64,000 nt of DNA from positions 86,967-150,966 of the forward strand of contig DAOSEM010000009.1 of the NCBI GenBank assembly GCA_035363115.1, written 5' to 3'. Positions 49,588 to 58,045 of this stretch are shown one piece after another (the stretch's first letter is position 1; every line of letters starts with the position of its first letter). The notes beneath the pieces are model-generated. The model was given only the letters and a program-made list of their open reading frames with translations. It ran no database searches and was not told the origin of the DNA. A program made the translations under genes and the position numbers. Source of the DNA: Syntrophales bacterium. GTDB taxonomy: Bacteria > Desulfobacterota > Syntrophia > Syntrophales > PHBD01.

Positions 49588-50898
49588 ATGGGACGATTGA
49601 TGTGGATTGTCGGCCTCTTTGTCCTAGCCCTGTTCATCATACCTTACCATTCCCAAGCAGCCGAGTATGTAGGATCTGAAAAATGCGCCATGTGCCATTC
49701 CGATGCCTACGGAAAATGGAAAGACTCTCTTCACAACAAGTCCCAACAGGAGCTGTCCTCCGCGAACGACACGGTTGTCGTGGATTGGAAAGGAACCCTG
49801 AAGCTCAAAGGGGGGAACATTCCCGAGTACACCGTCAAGTTGTTCAAGAAGGAAAAAGATTACTACGCCACGTTGGTCGACACGAAGAGCCCGTCCCGTG
49901 AGCAGACCTACAAGGTCGTCCGCACATATGGCGGATGGGGGTGGAAACAGCGTTACCAGGTCCGAATTGGAAGCTTCCATTACATCCTGCCCATTCAATG
50001 GAACCAGGCGTCCTCGCGCTGGGTATCCTATAACCCGCAGTGGTGGTACAGCGCCGACGGGAGCCTTAAGGAACCCACGACCAGGAACTCTTTTGAACTG
50101 GATTGTGCGGGATGCCACAACACCGGCCTTGTCCTGTCAAAGGGTAACAAAGGCGTCGAGGTCAAGTACACAGAGTTGAACACGGGCTGCGAGAAATGCC
50201 ACGGTCCCGGTTCGGCGCATATGGGCAACCCGAAATCGGGCATCATCAATCCCAAAAAACTTGCCTACGACCGTAACATCGAATCCTGCGGACAGTGTCA
50301 TTCCCGCGGTGTGAGCAAGCCCTCGGGAAACTACGGCTACCCCTGGAACGACAAGGACAACAAGCCATACATGGTCGGAGAGCCCCTGGATCAGTATTAC
50401 CAGTTCCGCCCCGGCGAATGGGGAGGCATGACGGCCCACGCCAAGAGCCATCACCAGCAGTGGCATGATCTGCTGAGAAGCAAGCATTACGGCAAAGTCA
50501 CCTGCACGAACTGCCACGATCCCCACGGTGGTCCGAATCGTTTCCAGCTTGCCAAGACGGACAGCAACAACGACCTGTGCCTCAGTTGCCACAAACGCAG
50601 GTATGGAACCACCGAGGCGGTACGGAAGCACACGAAGCATTCCTACGCGCCCGAGACGACCGGAACCAGCCGCTGCTCCTCCTGTCACATGGTGAAGACG
50701 GCATCTTCCGCCGAGGCGGGGGATATCCATTCCCATGACTTCAAGATCATCAAGCCCCAGGAGAGCCTTGAGGCCTTCCGGAAGGATCCCAGGAACGTCG
50801 TTCCCAACTCCTGCAGCGGCTGCCACAAGGATTGGGGCAAAAACGAGGCGGGGTACGCGGCGGGTGTGAGCGCCTACGAGAAACTGTTCAAGAAATAG
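49588..50898 (+). CDS. Octahaem c-type cytochrome
   Basis: 436 residues. A signal peptide (MWIVGLFVLALFIIPYHSQAA) precedes eight CxxCH haem sites: CAMCH (33-37), CAGCH, CEKCH, CGQCH, CTNCH, CLSCH, CSSCH and CSGCH. The spacing and GPGSAHM segment resemble cytochrome c554/NapC-like multihaem electron carriers; no catalytic Lys/Tyr for nitrite or hydroxylamine could be assigned. Located in the periplasm, it probably links quinol or formate oxidation to an acceptor. AAAGGAGG lies upstream. Confidence 0.9.
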   Translation: MGRLMWIVGLFVLALFIIPYHSQAAEYVGSEKCAMCHSDAYGKWKDSLHNKSQQELSSANDTVVVDWKGTLKLKGGNIPEYTVKLFKKEKDYYATLVDTKSPSREQTYKVVRTYGGWGWKQRYQVRIGSFHYILPIQWNQASSRWVSYNPQWWYSADGSLKEPTTRNSFELDCAGCHNTGLVLSKGNKGVEVKYTELNTGCEKCHGPGSAHMGNPKSGIINPKKLAYDRNIESCGQCHSRGVSKPSGNYGYPWNDKDNKPYMVGEPLDQYYQFRPGEWGGMTAHAKSHHQQWHDLLRSKHYGKVTCTNCHDPHGGPNRFQLAKTDSNNDLCLSCHKRRYGTTEAVRKHTKHSYAPETTGTSRCSSCHMVKTASSAEAGDIHSHDFKIIKPQESLEAFRKDPRNVVPNSCSGCHKDWGKNEAGYAAGVSAYEKLFKK

Positions 50899-51037
50899 CG
50901 ATACGAATCGATATTGTTCATTCAATGACGTATAGGAAGGGGGTATGGATTATGATCTGTACCCCCGATTTTATTCGACAAATACCCGTTTCTCGAAAGA
51001 GATGGGGTTTCCGGTTCGGGAGTGAAAGGAGACCATC

Positions 51038-51586
51038 ATGAAACCGACGGAAGAGCTTGTTCATGAGCATAAAGTGATCCTGCACGTCTTAAAAAAAGCT
51101 GCGACAGAGGCGCGGGGCATGCAGGAGAAAGCCGTCATCCGGACGGTCCTAATCGAGATGATGCTTGATTTCTTTAGGAACTTTGCCGATAAATGCCACC
51201 ACGCAAAGGAAGAGAAGAACCTTTTCCCCACGCTCGAAAAACGGGGCATGGCTCACGACAAAGGTCCCATCGCCGTCATGCTGGCGGAGCATGCCGAAGG
51301 AAGGCGAATGCTTTCCAATATCGACGGACTGCTTCCCGCCGCAAGGCGGAACGACAGGGAGGCAACACTGGGTATTGCAGAGAACCTTGCCGCTTATGCG
51401 GTCCTTCTTGAGAACCATATTGACAAAGAAAACAATGTGTTGTTTCCGATGGCCGAACGGCTGCTCACGGAATCCGACACAGAAGAACTGGAAAAGGCGT
51501 TTGCCAAAATCGAGGAGATCGAGACGGGCGAAGGCGTACACGAGAAGTATCATCATCTTGCTCATGAAATCTCGGATTATGAGTGA
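51038..51586 (+). CDS. Haemerythrin-like domain protein
   Basis: 182 residues forming a four-helix bundle. Di-iron ligands are visible: LVHEHKVILHVL, CHHAKEEKNLFP (HxxxE), LAEHAEGRRM and LENHIDKENNVLFP (HxxxE). It binds or senses oxygen, or stores iron, and protects an anaerobe from O2. GAAAGGAG precedes the ATG. It lies 140 nt after the octahaem cytochrome. Confidence 0.92.
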   Translation: MKPTEELVHEHKVILHVLKKAATEARGMQEKAVIRTVLIEMMLDFFRNFADKCHHAKEEKNLFPTLEKRGMAHDKGPIAVMLAEHAEGRRMLSNIDGLLPAARRNDREATLGIAENLAAYAVLLENHIDKENNVLFPMAERLLTESDTEELEKAFAKIEEIETGEGVHEKYHHLAHEISDYE

Positions 51587-51833
51587 CGGCCTCCGCACGG
51601 AAGAGGGGTATATTTCAAGCAGTATTCAGATGTTGCGGCTGGGCAGTGCCCGGAGCTGACCCCGCCGTTTCTGAATGCACGATTCCCGCGGTGCGGGCTA
51701 CATCGTCTGTATGTGAAGAGCCACACCATTGATTCGACATTGAACAAGAACGTCTTGAAATCCGAGAGGACCGTTGAATAAATGATGTTTTAGCTGAAGT
51801 GTTCAATCGTGATTTATCGGGAAATGAGCCGTA

Positions 51834-52781
51834 TCAGATAATATGTCCTCTACATTGATGTATTTCAATCGTAACGTGTGCTATCTCATGAATGTTCTTC
51901 AAACGCATTTTGTAATCATCGATTGTATATGTACGACCCATCACAAGCGATATAATGCAGGCATATTTATTCTGTGCAACCTGCCAAATATGTAAATCAC
52001 TGATTTTCGTATCACCGTCAGACTCTATTTCTTCTATAATTTCATTTTTTATCGGTGAATCCATCTCACGCTCAAGCAGAATTTTAGCGCTGTCTTTCAG
52101 CAGCAGCGCGGTCCAACGTAGGATCAAGCCGGCACCCACAATCCCCATAAATGGGTCGAGCCAATTCAACTGAAAGTATTTCGCCCCAAACAGGGCAACA
52201 ATTGCCAAAACGGATGTTAATGCATCCGCGAGAATATGCAGATATGCCGATTGCCTGTTCAAGTCCTTATGATCGTGATGATGCTTTGAATGTTTATGTT
52301 CATCCTGATGATGATCATGTGAGTGTCCTTCCGCATTGAGAATAACCGCACAGACGATATTGACTGCCAGTCCTATTATCGCCACGAGTAAAGCTTGGTT
52401 GTACTGAATTTCGAGCGGATTTATTATTCTCTCAATCGATGTGTAGATCATGAAAAGACCAACAATCCCGAGTAATATTGAGCTGGTATACGCTCCAAGA
52501 ATTTCAATTTTCCAAGCTCCAAATGTAAATCGGTCATCTTGAGCGTATTTCCTTGCCAGGACATAAGCAAGCAATGACAATCCTAGAGCAAAGGCATGTG
52601 TTCCCATGTGCCATCCGTCTGCAAACAGAGCCATCGAATTGGTCAGCCAACCAAAGAATATTTCGGCTATCATTGTGATCAACGTGATGATGACAACAAT
52701 GAGCGTCTGCTTTTCGACCGTTTTCTTTTCAACATTGAATACATGCTGATGTTGCCACATATCGATATTTTCCCGATGCAT
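51834..52781 (-). CDS. dmeF: DmeF-type CDF divalent cation (Co/Ni) efflux protein
   Basis: 315 residues, six membrane helices. The DmeF-like metal site ALFADGWHMGTHAFALG is in TM2 and HILADALTSVLAI in TM5. A His/Asp-rich cytoplasmic loop (HSHDHHQDEHKHSKHHH) follows TM4. The C-terminal dimer domain is DLHIWQVAQNKYACIISL. It exports Co(II)/Ni(II) by proton antiport. It follows the DmeR-like gene by 70 nt, the classic pairing. AT-rich. Confidence 0.87.
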   Translation of the reverse strand: MHRENIDMWQHQHVFNVEKKTVEKQTLIVVIITLITMIAEIFFGWLTNSMALFADGWHMGTHAFALGLSLLAYVLARKYAQDDRFTFGAWKIEILGAYTSSILLGIVGLFMIYTSIERIINPLEIQYNQALLVAIIGLAVNIVCAVILNAEGHSHDHHQDEHKHSKHHHDHKDLNRQSAYLHILADALTSVLAIVALFGAKYFQLNWLDPFMGIVGAGLILRWTALLLKDSAKILLEREMDSPIKNEIIEEIESDGDTKISDLHIWQVAQNKYACIISLVMGRTYTIDDYKMRLKNIHEIAHVTIEIHQCRGHII

Positions 52782-52851
52782 CGATTTTCCCCTGATCTTT
52801 TATTTATCCGTCAATTCCGTTTCATTGATTTGCATTCTTGCAGTATTTACC

Positions 52852-53127
52852 CTATTTCAAATTCAAAAATCCCTCGATGGTTTTTCGAAATTCCATCAAT
52901 TCTTTTTCAAGATCCTTATCCTTGTTTTTATTCAGCACACATTGATCAAAATGGTCTTCAAGTAGTATTTTTGTTGCTTTGTTCAGTGCGGCCCTGACAG
53001 CTGATAACTGTAACAGAACCTGGTCGCAGGATTGACCATCTTCAATCATTTTTTTTATGCCCCTGATATGACCTTCAATTTTGGACAGCCTCTTGACGAC
53101 CTCATCCGTATGTTCATGCGTACCCAT
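52852..53127 (-). CDS. dmeR: RcnR/CsoR-family metal-sensing repressor (DmeR-like)
   Basis: 91 residues, all helical. MGTHEHTDEVVKRLSKIEGHIRGIKKMIEDGQSCDQVLLQLSAVRAAL shows the N-terminal His residues and the Cys/His ligand set of RcnR/DmeR (Co/Ni sensors). HFDQCVLN supplies a further His and Cys. The ATG at 53127 is preferred over the frame to 53184. GGAGGGG lies ~8 nt upstream and is part of the operator. Confidence 0.88.
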   Translation of the reverse strand: MGTHEHTDEVVKRLSKIEGHIRGIKKMIEDGQSCDQVLLQLSAVRAALNKATKILLEDHFDQCVLNKNKDKDLEKELMEFRKTIEGFLNLK

Positions 53128-53130
53128 AAC

Positions 53131-53184
53131 CAGATCCCCTCCCCCGGGATGGGATCTGATAAAATGGGCAACCAGAGATGTCAA
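53131..53184 (-). promoter_or_regulatory. dmeR promoter and G-tract inverted-repeat operator
   Basis: Minus-strand TTGACA (53184-53179), 17-nt spacer, TATCAG (53161-53156). CAGATCCC (53131-53138) and GGGATCTG (53151-53158) are perfect 8-bp arms around a C/G-rich 12-nt core, overlapping the -10 and the SD. Inverted arms around a G-tract are typical of CsoR/RcnR operators. Confidence 0.65.
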
Positions 53185-53312
53185 CTCTTTTTTTTAAACA
53201 TTGTTTATCTGCTCGGTTTTTATATTGTATTTTCAGGTGTTTATGGTTTGCTTGCCACTTTGTGAGCCTGCCATCGAGATGGCCGGCACCACCTTCGAGA
53301 AGTCTTCGTTTC

Positions 53313-53363
53313 GACTCCATTGCGCCGATTACAAAGTGGACTCATTACGCCGATTACGAAATG
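53313..53363. repeat. Tandem imperfect 26/25-bp repeat
   Basis: Copy 1 (53313-53338) and copy 2 (53339-53363) share GACTC, ATT.CGCCGATTAC and .AAATG/.AAGTG segments with a few mismatches and one indel. Head-to-tail repeats in non-coding AT-rich DNA may be an insertion-sequence end remnant. No transposase was found. Confidence 0.5.
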
Positions 53364-53910
53364 GCTTTATAGCAGTGATAATTAACACGCTTCCTATTGA
53401 ATGCTGACATACCGGCGGACACGATGCCGCCCGGTAAGGCCTGCTCAAAAACACCGCCCCTAAAGATGCAAGGCATGACAATTCTTGTGTCATACATCGT
53501 GACATTTTCGGCATGATCGATGCCTCATCTTGCTGTATTCACGTTGTTATCATGAGATATTTTCGCTGACATTCTTCCCGGCGCTAAGGTCGCTGGGTGT
53601 GTTCCGTCATCCGGCAGACAAGGTTCTTGGAGAGGCGGTTGCTCAAGAAGGACTGTCGCCGATCGACATACGCTGCCCGGACACATCAAATACTCCTGTT
53701 TTTAATCAAGTATACGCCTTGACAGAAAAATACATCACTTCTATACTCCGCCCTCTCAACAGCAGTATCTTATGAATGATCGAACCAAAGAGGATAAATG
53801 AATTAAATGGAGGAAGCCGTAAGATGTATTGATCCCGACGCGTCCGCAAAAATAAATGCGAACCGGCTGATATGAATGATTCGGATGGAATTGATAAAGG
53901 AGATATACGC
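53364..53910. other. Intergenic region with a decayed-looking translation start
   Basis: No convincing gene. At 53805-53826 a 22-nt stretch (SD plus ATG) matches 20 of 22 bases of the M24 peptidase start region at 58027-58048, but here the ATG is followed after one codon by TGA. Confidence 0.4.
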
Positions 53911-54666
53911 ATGGACATGTTGAAGTTCTTTAACATCATTCATCTAGAGCACATTCTCTTAAACCCGATGAGTCTTGAAAAACTGGAACAGTTGATCACA
54001 CTTCTGACTCTGAAACCCGGGGCACGCGTGCTCGATATCGCCACGGGAAAGGGCGAGTTTCTCATCCGGCTTGCAGAGCGGAACCGGCAAATGACAGGGA
54101 CAGGAATTGATCTCTCTCCCTTCTTCATTGCCGATGTCCGGAAGAAGCATCAGGAACGTGTTCCGGATGCCCAACTCCATTTCCTGGAGATGGACGGGGC
54201 CGAGTATGTCCCGGAGGTCTCACAGAGCTTTGATCTGGCAGCCTGCATCGGTGCGAGCTGGATTTTTGGCGGGCATCGAGGGACGCTGAACGCGCTGCAG
54301 AAGATGGCGGCCCCGGAAAGCTGGATCGTCGTGGGAGAGCCGTACTGGCGGCAGGAGCCGGAACAGGAGTATTTGGAAGCGATCGAAATGGCACGGAACG
54401 ACCTCGGAACCCATGATCAGAATGCAGACGCCGGGCGAGAGCTCGGACTGGAGCTGGTCTACACGCTCGTAAGCAGCCAGGATGACTGGGATCGATATGA
54501 AGGGTTGCAGTGGTATTCTGCGGAAACCTGGGCGTGTGATCATCGGGACGATCCGGATGTGGAGACCGTGCTGAAACGAGTGCGCGATAGCAAGACAGCG
54601 TATCTGAAGTGGGGGCGGGAAACGCTTGGATGGTCGATTTATGTCTTCAGGAAAGGGGCGGTATAG
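53911..54666 (+). CDS. Class I SAM-dependent methyltransferase
   Basis: 251 residues. Motif I is VLDIATGKGEFLIRLAE, motif II FDLAACIGASWIFGG, and motif III PESWIVVGEPYW. Substrate unknown; resembles small UbiE/Methyltransf_11-type enzymes acting on small molecules. AAAGGAGATATACGC precedes the ATG at 53911; the open frame from 53872 adds 13 residues without an SD. It stands alone in an AT-rich stretch. Confidence 0.85.
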   Translation: MDMLKFFNIIHLEHILLNPMSLEKLEQLITLLTLKPGARVLDIATGKGEFLIRLAERNRQMTGTGIDLSPFFIADVRKKHQERVPDAQLHFLEMDGAEYVPEVSQSFDLAACIGASWIFGGHRGTLNALQKMAAPESWIVVGEPYWRQEPEQEYLEAIEMARNDLGTHDQNADAGRELGLELVYTLVSSQDDWDRYEGLQWYSAETWACDHRDDPDVETVLKRVRDSKTAYLKWGRETLGWSIYVFRKGAV

Positions 54667-54882
54667 CTCATTTCAAGTTGGCTGACGCGCCTTATCGGGC
54701 ATGCCCATAACGAGCCGGATGAGGAAATTTCGTAAATTCCGCAGATTCGTGAAGGTTCAGCGTTAACCAGCCTTTTACCTGGCTTTGACCTGCTCTCTTT
54801 TCCATATTTGACGGTTTCGGCAACCCACACCGGATTTGAAAGGCTTACATCTCTGGGCAAAGAAACTTCCCGCGTTTCAGGA

Positions 54883-55632
54883 TCAGCCTTTGAAGAACAG
54901 GTACCAGACGATCAGAAGAGCACCCGAGCCCCAGATGAATGAACCGATTCCTCCCATCGGGTGTAAAATCATGGCTCGATAGTAATGCTTCTTGCACCAG
55001 GCACCCGTGAATGGAACCGCGCCGGGGAAATGCAGAAGATGTCCCGGCTCGCCGCAATTGTCGCACAACCCGCAGAATCCTTTCGGGACACCCTGCTTTT
55101 CGAGAGTCTCTGGGCTCTTGTTCCAGAGATCGCAATAGCAGTTCCCGTAAGGCCATTCTTTTGCCTTGAATCTCACAATCACGACTTGTCCATCGAAGGC
55201 TGATCGCTTGCACTCCTCCTCAATGATCCTCTGAACCTCTTCTTCAGAACCCCCACCCGTACCAGCACCGATGAGAGGCATTGCCAGAGATTGATACCCA
55301 TGCTCAATCGCCGCATCCATGGCTGATTTTGCAGACTTGCGCACGGATGCTTCGGAGGAACACCAGTGATGGTTGATCCCGGCCACATGAATAATGGCCT
55401 TAAACGGAAGTCTGCCCGCAGAAGTGACTGCGGCGCCTCCTAAAGGCAACACGCCATGACGGCGAAGTTCCCTGAAGGGAGCAAACCCTGCTCTGCTTTT
55501 GATTGCTCCCGAAACACCTTTTGGGATTAGAAGCCACCAGGGAATGAGATTGCGGTTCCAGGGATTGACGATGGCATCAACGTTTTGATCAAGCAAGTCA
55601 CCGTCAACGACAACAAGATTTTGTTTATTCAT
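54883..55632 (-). CDS. Macro-domain protein with C-terminal Cys cluster and membrane anchor
   Basis: 249 residues. The macro domain (~1-150) has VVDGDLLDQNVDAIVNPWN, GVLPLGGAAVTSAG and MPLIGAGTGGG, the ADP-ribose-binding loops. A Cys-rich module follows (CYC, then FCGLCDNCGEPGHLLHF and WCKKHY), which looks zinc-binding. A final hydrophobic segment (FIWGSGALLIVWYLFF) would anchor it in the membrane. Macro domains bind or hydrolyse ADP-ribose conjugates. The combination is unusual. Solitary gene; SD not obvious. Confidence 0.8.
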   Translation of the reverse strand: MNKQNLVVVDGDLLDQNVDAIVNPWNRNLIPWWLLIPKGVSGAIKSRAGFAPFRELRRHGVLPLGGAAVTSAGRLPFKAIIHVAGINHHWCSSEASVRKSAKSAMDAAIEHGYQSLAMPLIGAGTGGGSEEEVQRIIEEECKRSAFDGQVVIVRFKAKEWPYGNCYCDLWNKSPETLEKQGVPKGFCGLCDNCGEPGHLLHFPGAVPFTGAWCKKHYYRAMILHPMGGIGSFIWGSGALLIVWYLFFKG

Positions 55633-56120
55633 GATTTATAACAAACCATTCATCCTGACGATGTTCCTCAACTGATAGCTTTAGCGCCTCATACCGTATA
55701 AATATTTCATTCACAATTAGGATCTTATTTTATAACAGTTGACTTACTCATGAAATCCAGAGAAACCTTATAGTTAGCCGCATGTTCTCAACCTGTCGGG
55801 TAATCATCATCTGCCAGTCACGGTGAGGGGATCGTGATGAAAGTTAAGAAGAACAGGAAATTATGCATGGAAATATTACGAATCCGGCAGTTTTTTTCGT
55901 CTTGCGCCTGCCAAGGAATTCGGATGCCGACAAAACGTTGTCCGGTTGCTGACCGAATTCGACGAGAATACTACCCGCAAGAACAAGCCACAACCATGAT
56001 CGTCACTGATGTATGGATGTAAATATTGAATCTGTCAAGGTAATTCAGATTGTCAGGGAAAACAGCGGGCGACCTTTCGTAAGTCATGTTTTATAAACAT
56101 TCTTAAGGGAGGGCTGTTTT
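55633..56120. other. Intergenic region, no convincing gene
   Basis: AT-rich. A 62-codon ORF at 55834-56022 has a weak GA-rich upstream region and no recognisable features, so it is not called. Confidence 0.4.
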
Positions 56121-56330
56121 ATGGTGCTGCTGGATGCGTTTCGTCAAGGAGATGTTTACCTCGACTACCCCTTCGAGGATGTCAAGTTCCGCTATGAGAA
56201 GCAGACGGGAAAGGTCTTTCGCCGATTTTACGGGCAAGCCGAGGAGGAGGTGAGCCATAGCTCCAATCTGTACCATGATGCCATATCGGCCGGGAAGCAG
56301 ATCACCCGCGAGGAGTACTTCCGTGATTGA
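56121..56330 (+). CDS. Small hypothetical protein
   Basis: 69 residues, acidic/aromatic (VYLDYPFEDVKFRYEKQTGKV), with GGGAGGG ~8 nt before the ATG and a composition like real protein. No domain recognised. The following 307 nt up to the hydrolase contain no supported gene. Confidence 0.5.
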   Translation: MVLLDAFRQGDVYLDYPFEDVKFRYEKQTGKVFRRFYGQAEEEVSHSSNLYHDAISAGKQITREEYFRD

Positions 56331-56637
56331 TGGAAAAGATATTTTCGTCCAAAGGCGCTACCAAACCGACCCGTTCGAGACCTTCTGAGCAACTGCTGTG
56401 CGTCGATGCCGGCGAGTTTGCAGATCCACACACACGAAAAAGATAGCTTCCATTTGCCAACAAAATTGCAAACTTCCATATAATGCCCCATTGCAGTCAG
56501 AAACAAACAGAAGATCTCTGGTATCCTGGAAGGTCCAATAAAAGCAGAAATTCAGCCCGAGATGTGGTACATGATTCGAGGGTGAGTCAGTTCTGTAACT
56601 TAACGATTAAATTGTATTATTTAACAACAAGATCGGG

Positions 56638-57957
56638 ATGGAGCAGATTGAAACGATGAAAAAGAAGTGGTTATTCCTTCTTTTATTTTGTGCACTTGCC
56701 GTGGCGTTACTCGCGTTGTTCTTTATGAAAAAGGACGTCGGACAACCTCGCTATTTCAAAGATCAGGCCTATTATTACGAAACGCTACGGGCTCTTTCTC
56801 GCTGTTCCAGCAGGGGAACTGACGTTGCCGAAATCTATGCCACAATAAAGGGTATCCCCTCCGGCAACGAGCAGGAATGGTTTCGTGCCTGGGAAAGGAC
56901 GGCCATCCGCATCGAGAAACGGGCGGAAAGTCTAAAGGATCCGATCAGCCGCGGCTGGGCCTATTTCCGCGCGCATAATTACCGTCGTTCGGCCGAGTTC
57001 TTTTTGATGGCAAGCGATCCTAAACGACCTGAAAGCTATTCCAAGTGTGTCGAAGCCTTCTATAAAGGTCTCGACAGCCTGAAGGTCAATTACGAGAGGA
57101 TCCACGTTCCCTATGAGGGCAAATCGCTGCAGGCGGTATATTATCCGGGGCCGTCGGGATCGGAACGGAAACCCCTCATCGTTGCGATGCCCGGTTTTGA
57201 CGGCATGCAAGAGGAGGTCTATTTCACAATCGCCTCGGCGGCAACGCAGCACGGTTACTCTGTTTTGACGTTTGACGGCCCGGGACAGGGATCCGCATTG
57301 CGCAATCAAAATCTCAAGTTCACTGCTCAATGGGAAAAACCCGTGGCTGCCGTATTGGACGAATTCCTGCGCACTCATCAAAGGCCAACAAAAATCGTGC
57401 TTTTCGGAAGCAGTTTCGGAGGTTATCTGGCGCCCCGGGCAGCTGCCTTTGAAAAGAGGGTCGACGGAGTTGTTGCCTATGATGTGTTTTTCGATTTTCA
57501 GGAAGTCTTCCTCCATCGCATTCCTCCGTTTGCCAGGACTGCGATGCGCTATCTATTGGATAACAAAATGGATGGTACGGTGGGATTCCTTATCAACGTG
57601 AGATCTTGGCTCGACCCGAGCCTTCGGTGGGGTTTTGCCAATCTTCGTTGGACGATGGGCGATGGTGAGCCGGCAGAATTGTACCGCCGCCTGGCCGCTT
57701 ATTCCTTGAAGGATGCGGCGAAGAGCATCCGGTGTGATGTTCTAATCTTTGGTGGGAAAAACGACCACTTCATTCCTGAAAATCAAATCAAGGACTTTCA
57801 ACAAAGCCTCATCAATGCGAGGAGTGTGTCCACGTTTGTCTATTCTGAGGAAACCGGTGGAGACCAGCACTGCCAGCAGGGTGCCATGATGCTCTGGCAG
57901 GAAGACTTCTTTGATTGGCTGAAGGAAAAATTCCCTCCATCAAATCATGTGAAGTAG
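56638..57957 (+). CDS. Membrane-anchored alpha/beta hydrolase
   Basis: 439 residues. The N-terminal helix (KKWLFLLLFCALAVALLALFF) acts as anchor or signal. The catalytic domain has the nucleophile elbow GSSFGG (Ser259), an acid in LIFGGKNDHFIP, and the His in TGGDQHCQQG. The helical lid N-terminal to the fold (residues 40-160) resembles the FrsA/2,6-dihydropseudooxynicotine-hydrolase group. Ester, amide or C-C bond hydrolysis is possible. Starts at 56638 and 56656 are both plausible; SDs are weak. Confidence 0.8.
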   Translation: MEQIETMKKKWLFLLLFCALAVALLALFFMKKDVGQPRYFKDQAYYYETLRALSRCSSRGTDVAEIYATIKGIPSGNEQEWFRAWERTAIRIEKRAESLKDPISRGWAYFRAHNYRRSAEFFLMASDPKRPESYSKCVEAFYKGLDSLKVNYERIHVPYEGKSLQAVYYPGPSGSERKPLIVAMPGFDGMQEEVYFTIASAATQHGYSVLTFDGPGQGSALRNQNLKFTAQWEKPVAAVLDEFLRTHQRPTKIVLFGSSFGGYLAPRAAAFEKRVDGVVAYDVFFDFQEVFLHRIPPFARTAMRYLLDNKMDGTVGFLINVRSWLDPSLRWGFANLRWTMGDGEPAELYRRLAAYSLKDAAKSIRCDVLIFGGKNDHFIPENQIKDFQQSLINARSVSTFVYSEETGGDQHCQQGAMMLWQEDFFDWLKEKFPPSNHVK

Positions 57958-58045
57958 AGAAGAATTCCGTGTTCGTCAGTTCGTGTAATAGCTTAAATGG
58001 AGGACTCCTTGGAGGAAAAATCAATGAAATGGAGGACGCTGTAAG

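Noticed and set aside
53530..53775. 81-codon plus-strand ORF
   Set aside because: No SD, mixed composition, overlaps nothing conserved; not distinguishable from chance in AT-rich DNA.
55834..56022. 62-codon plus-strand ORF
   Set aside because: The upstream GA-rich stretch is weak and the peptide has no recognisable features.
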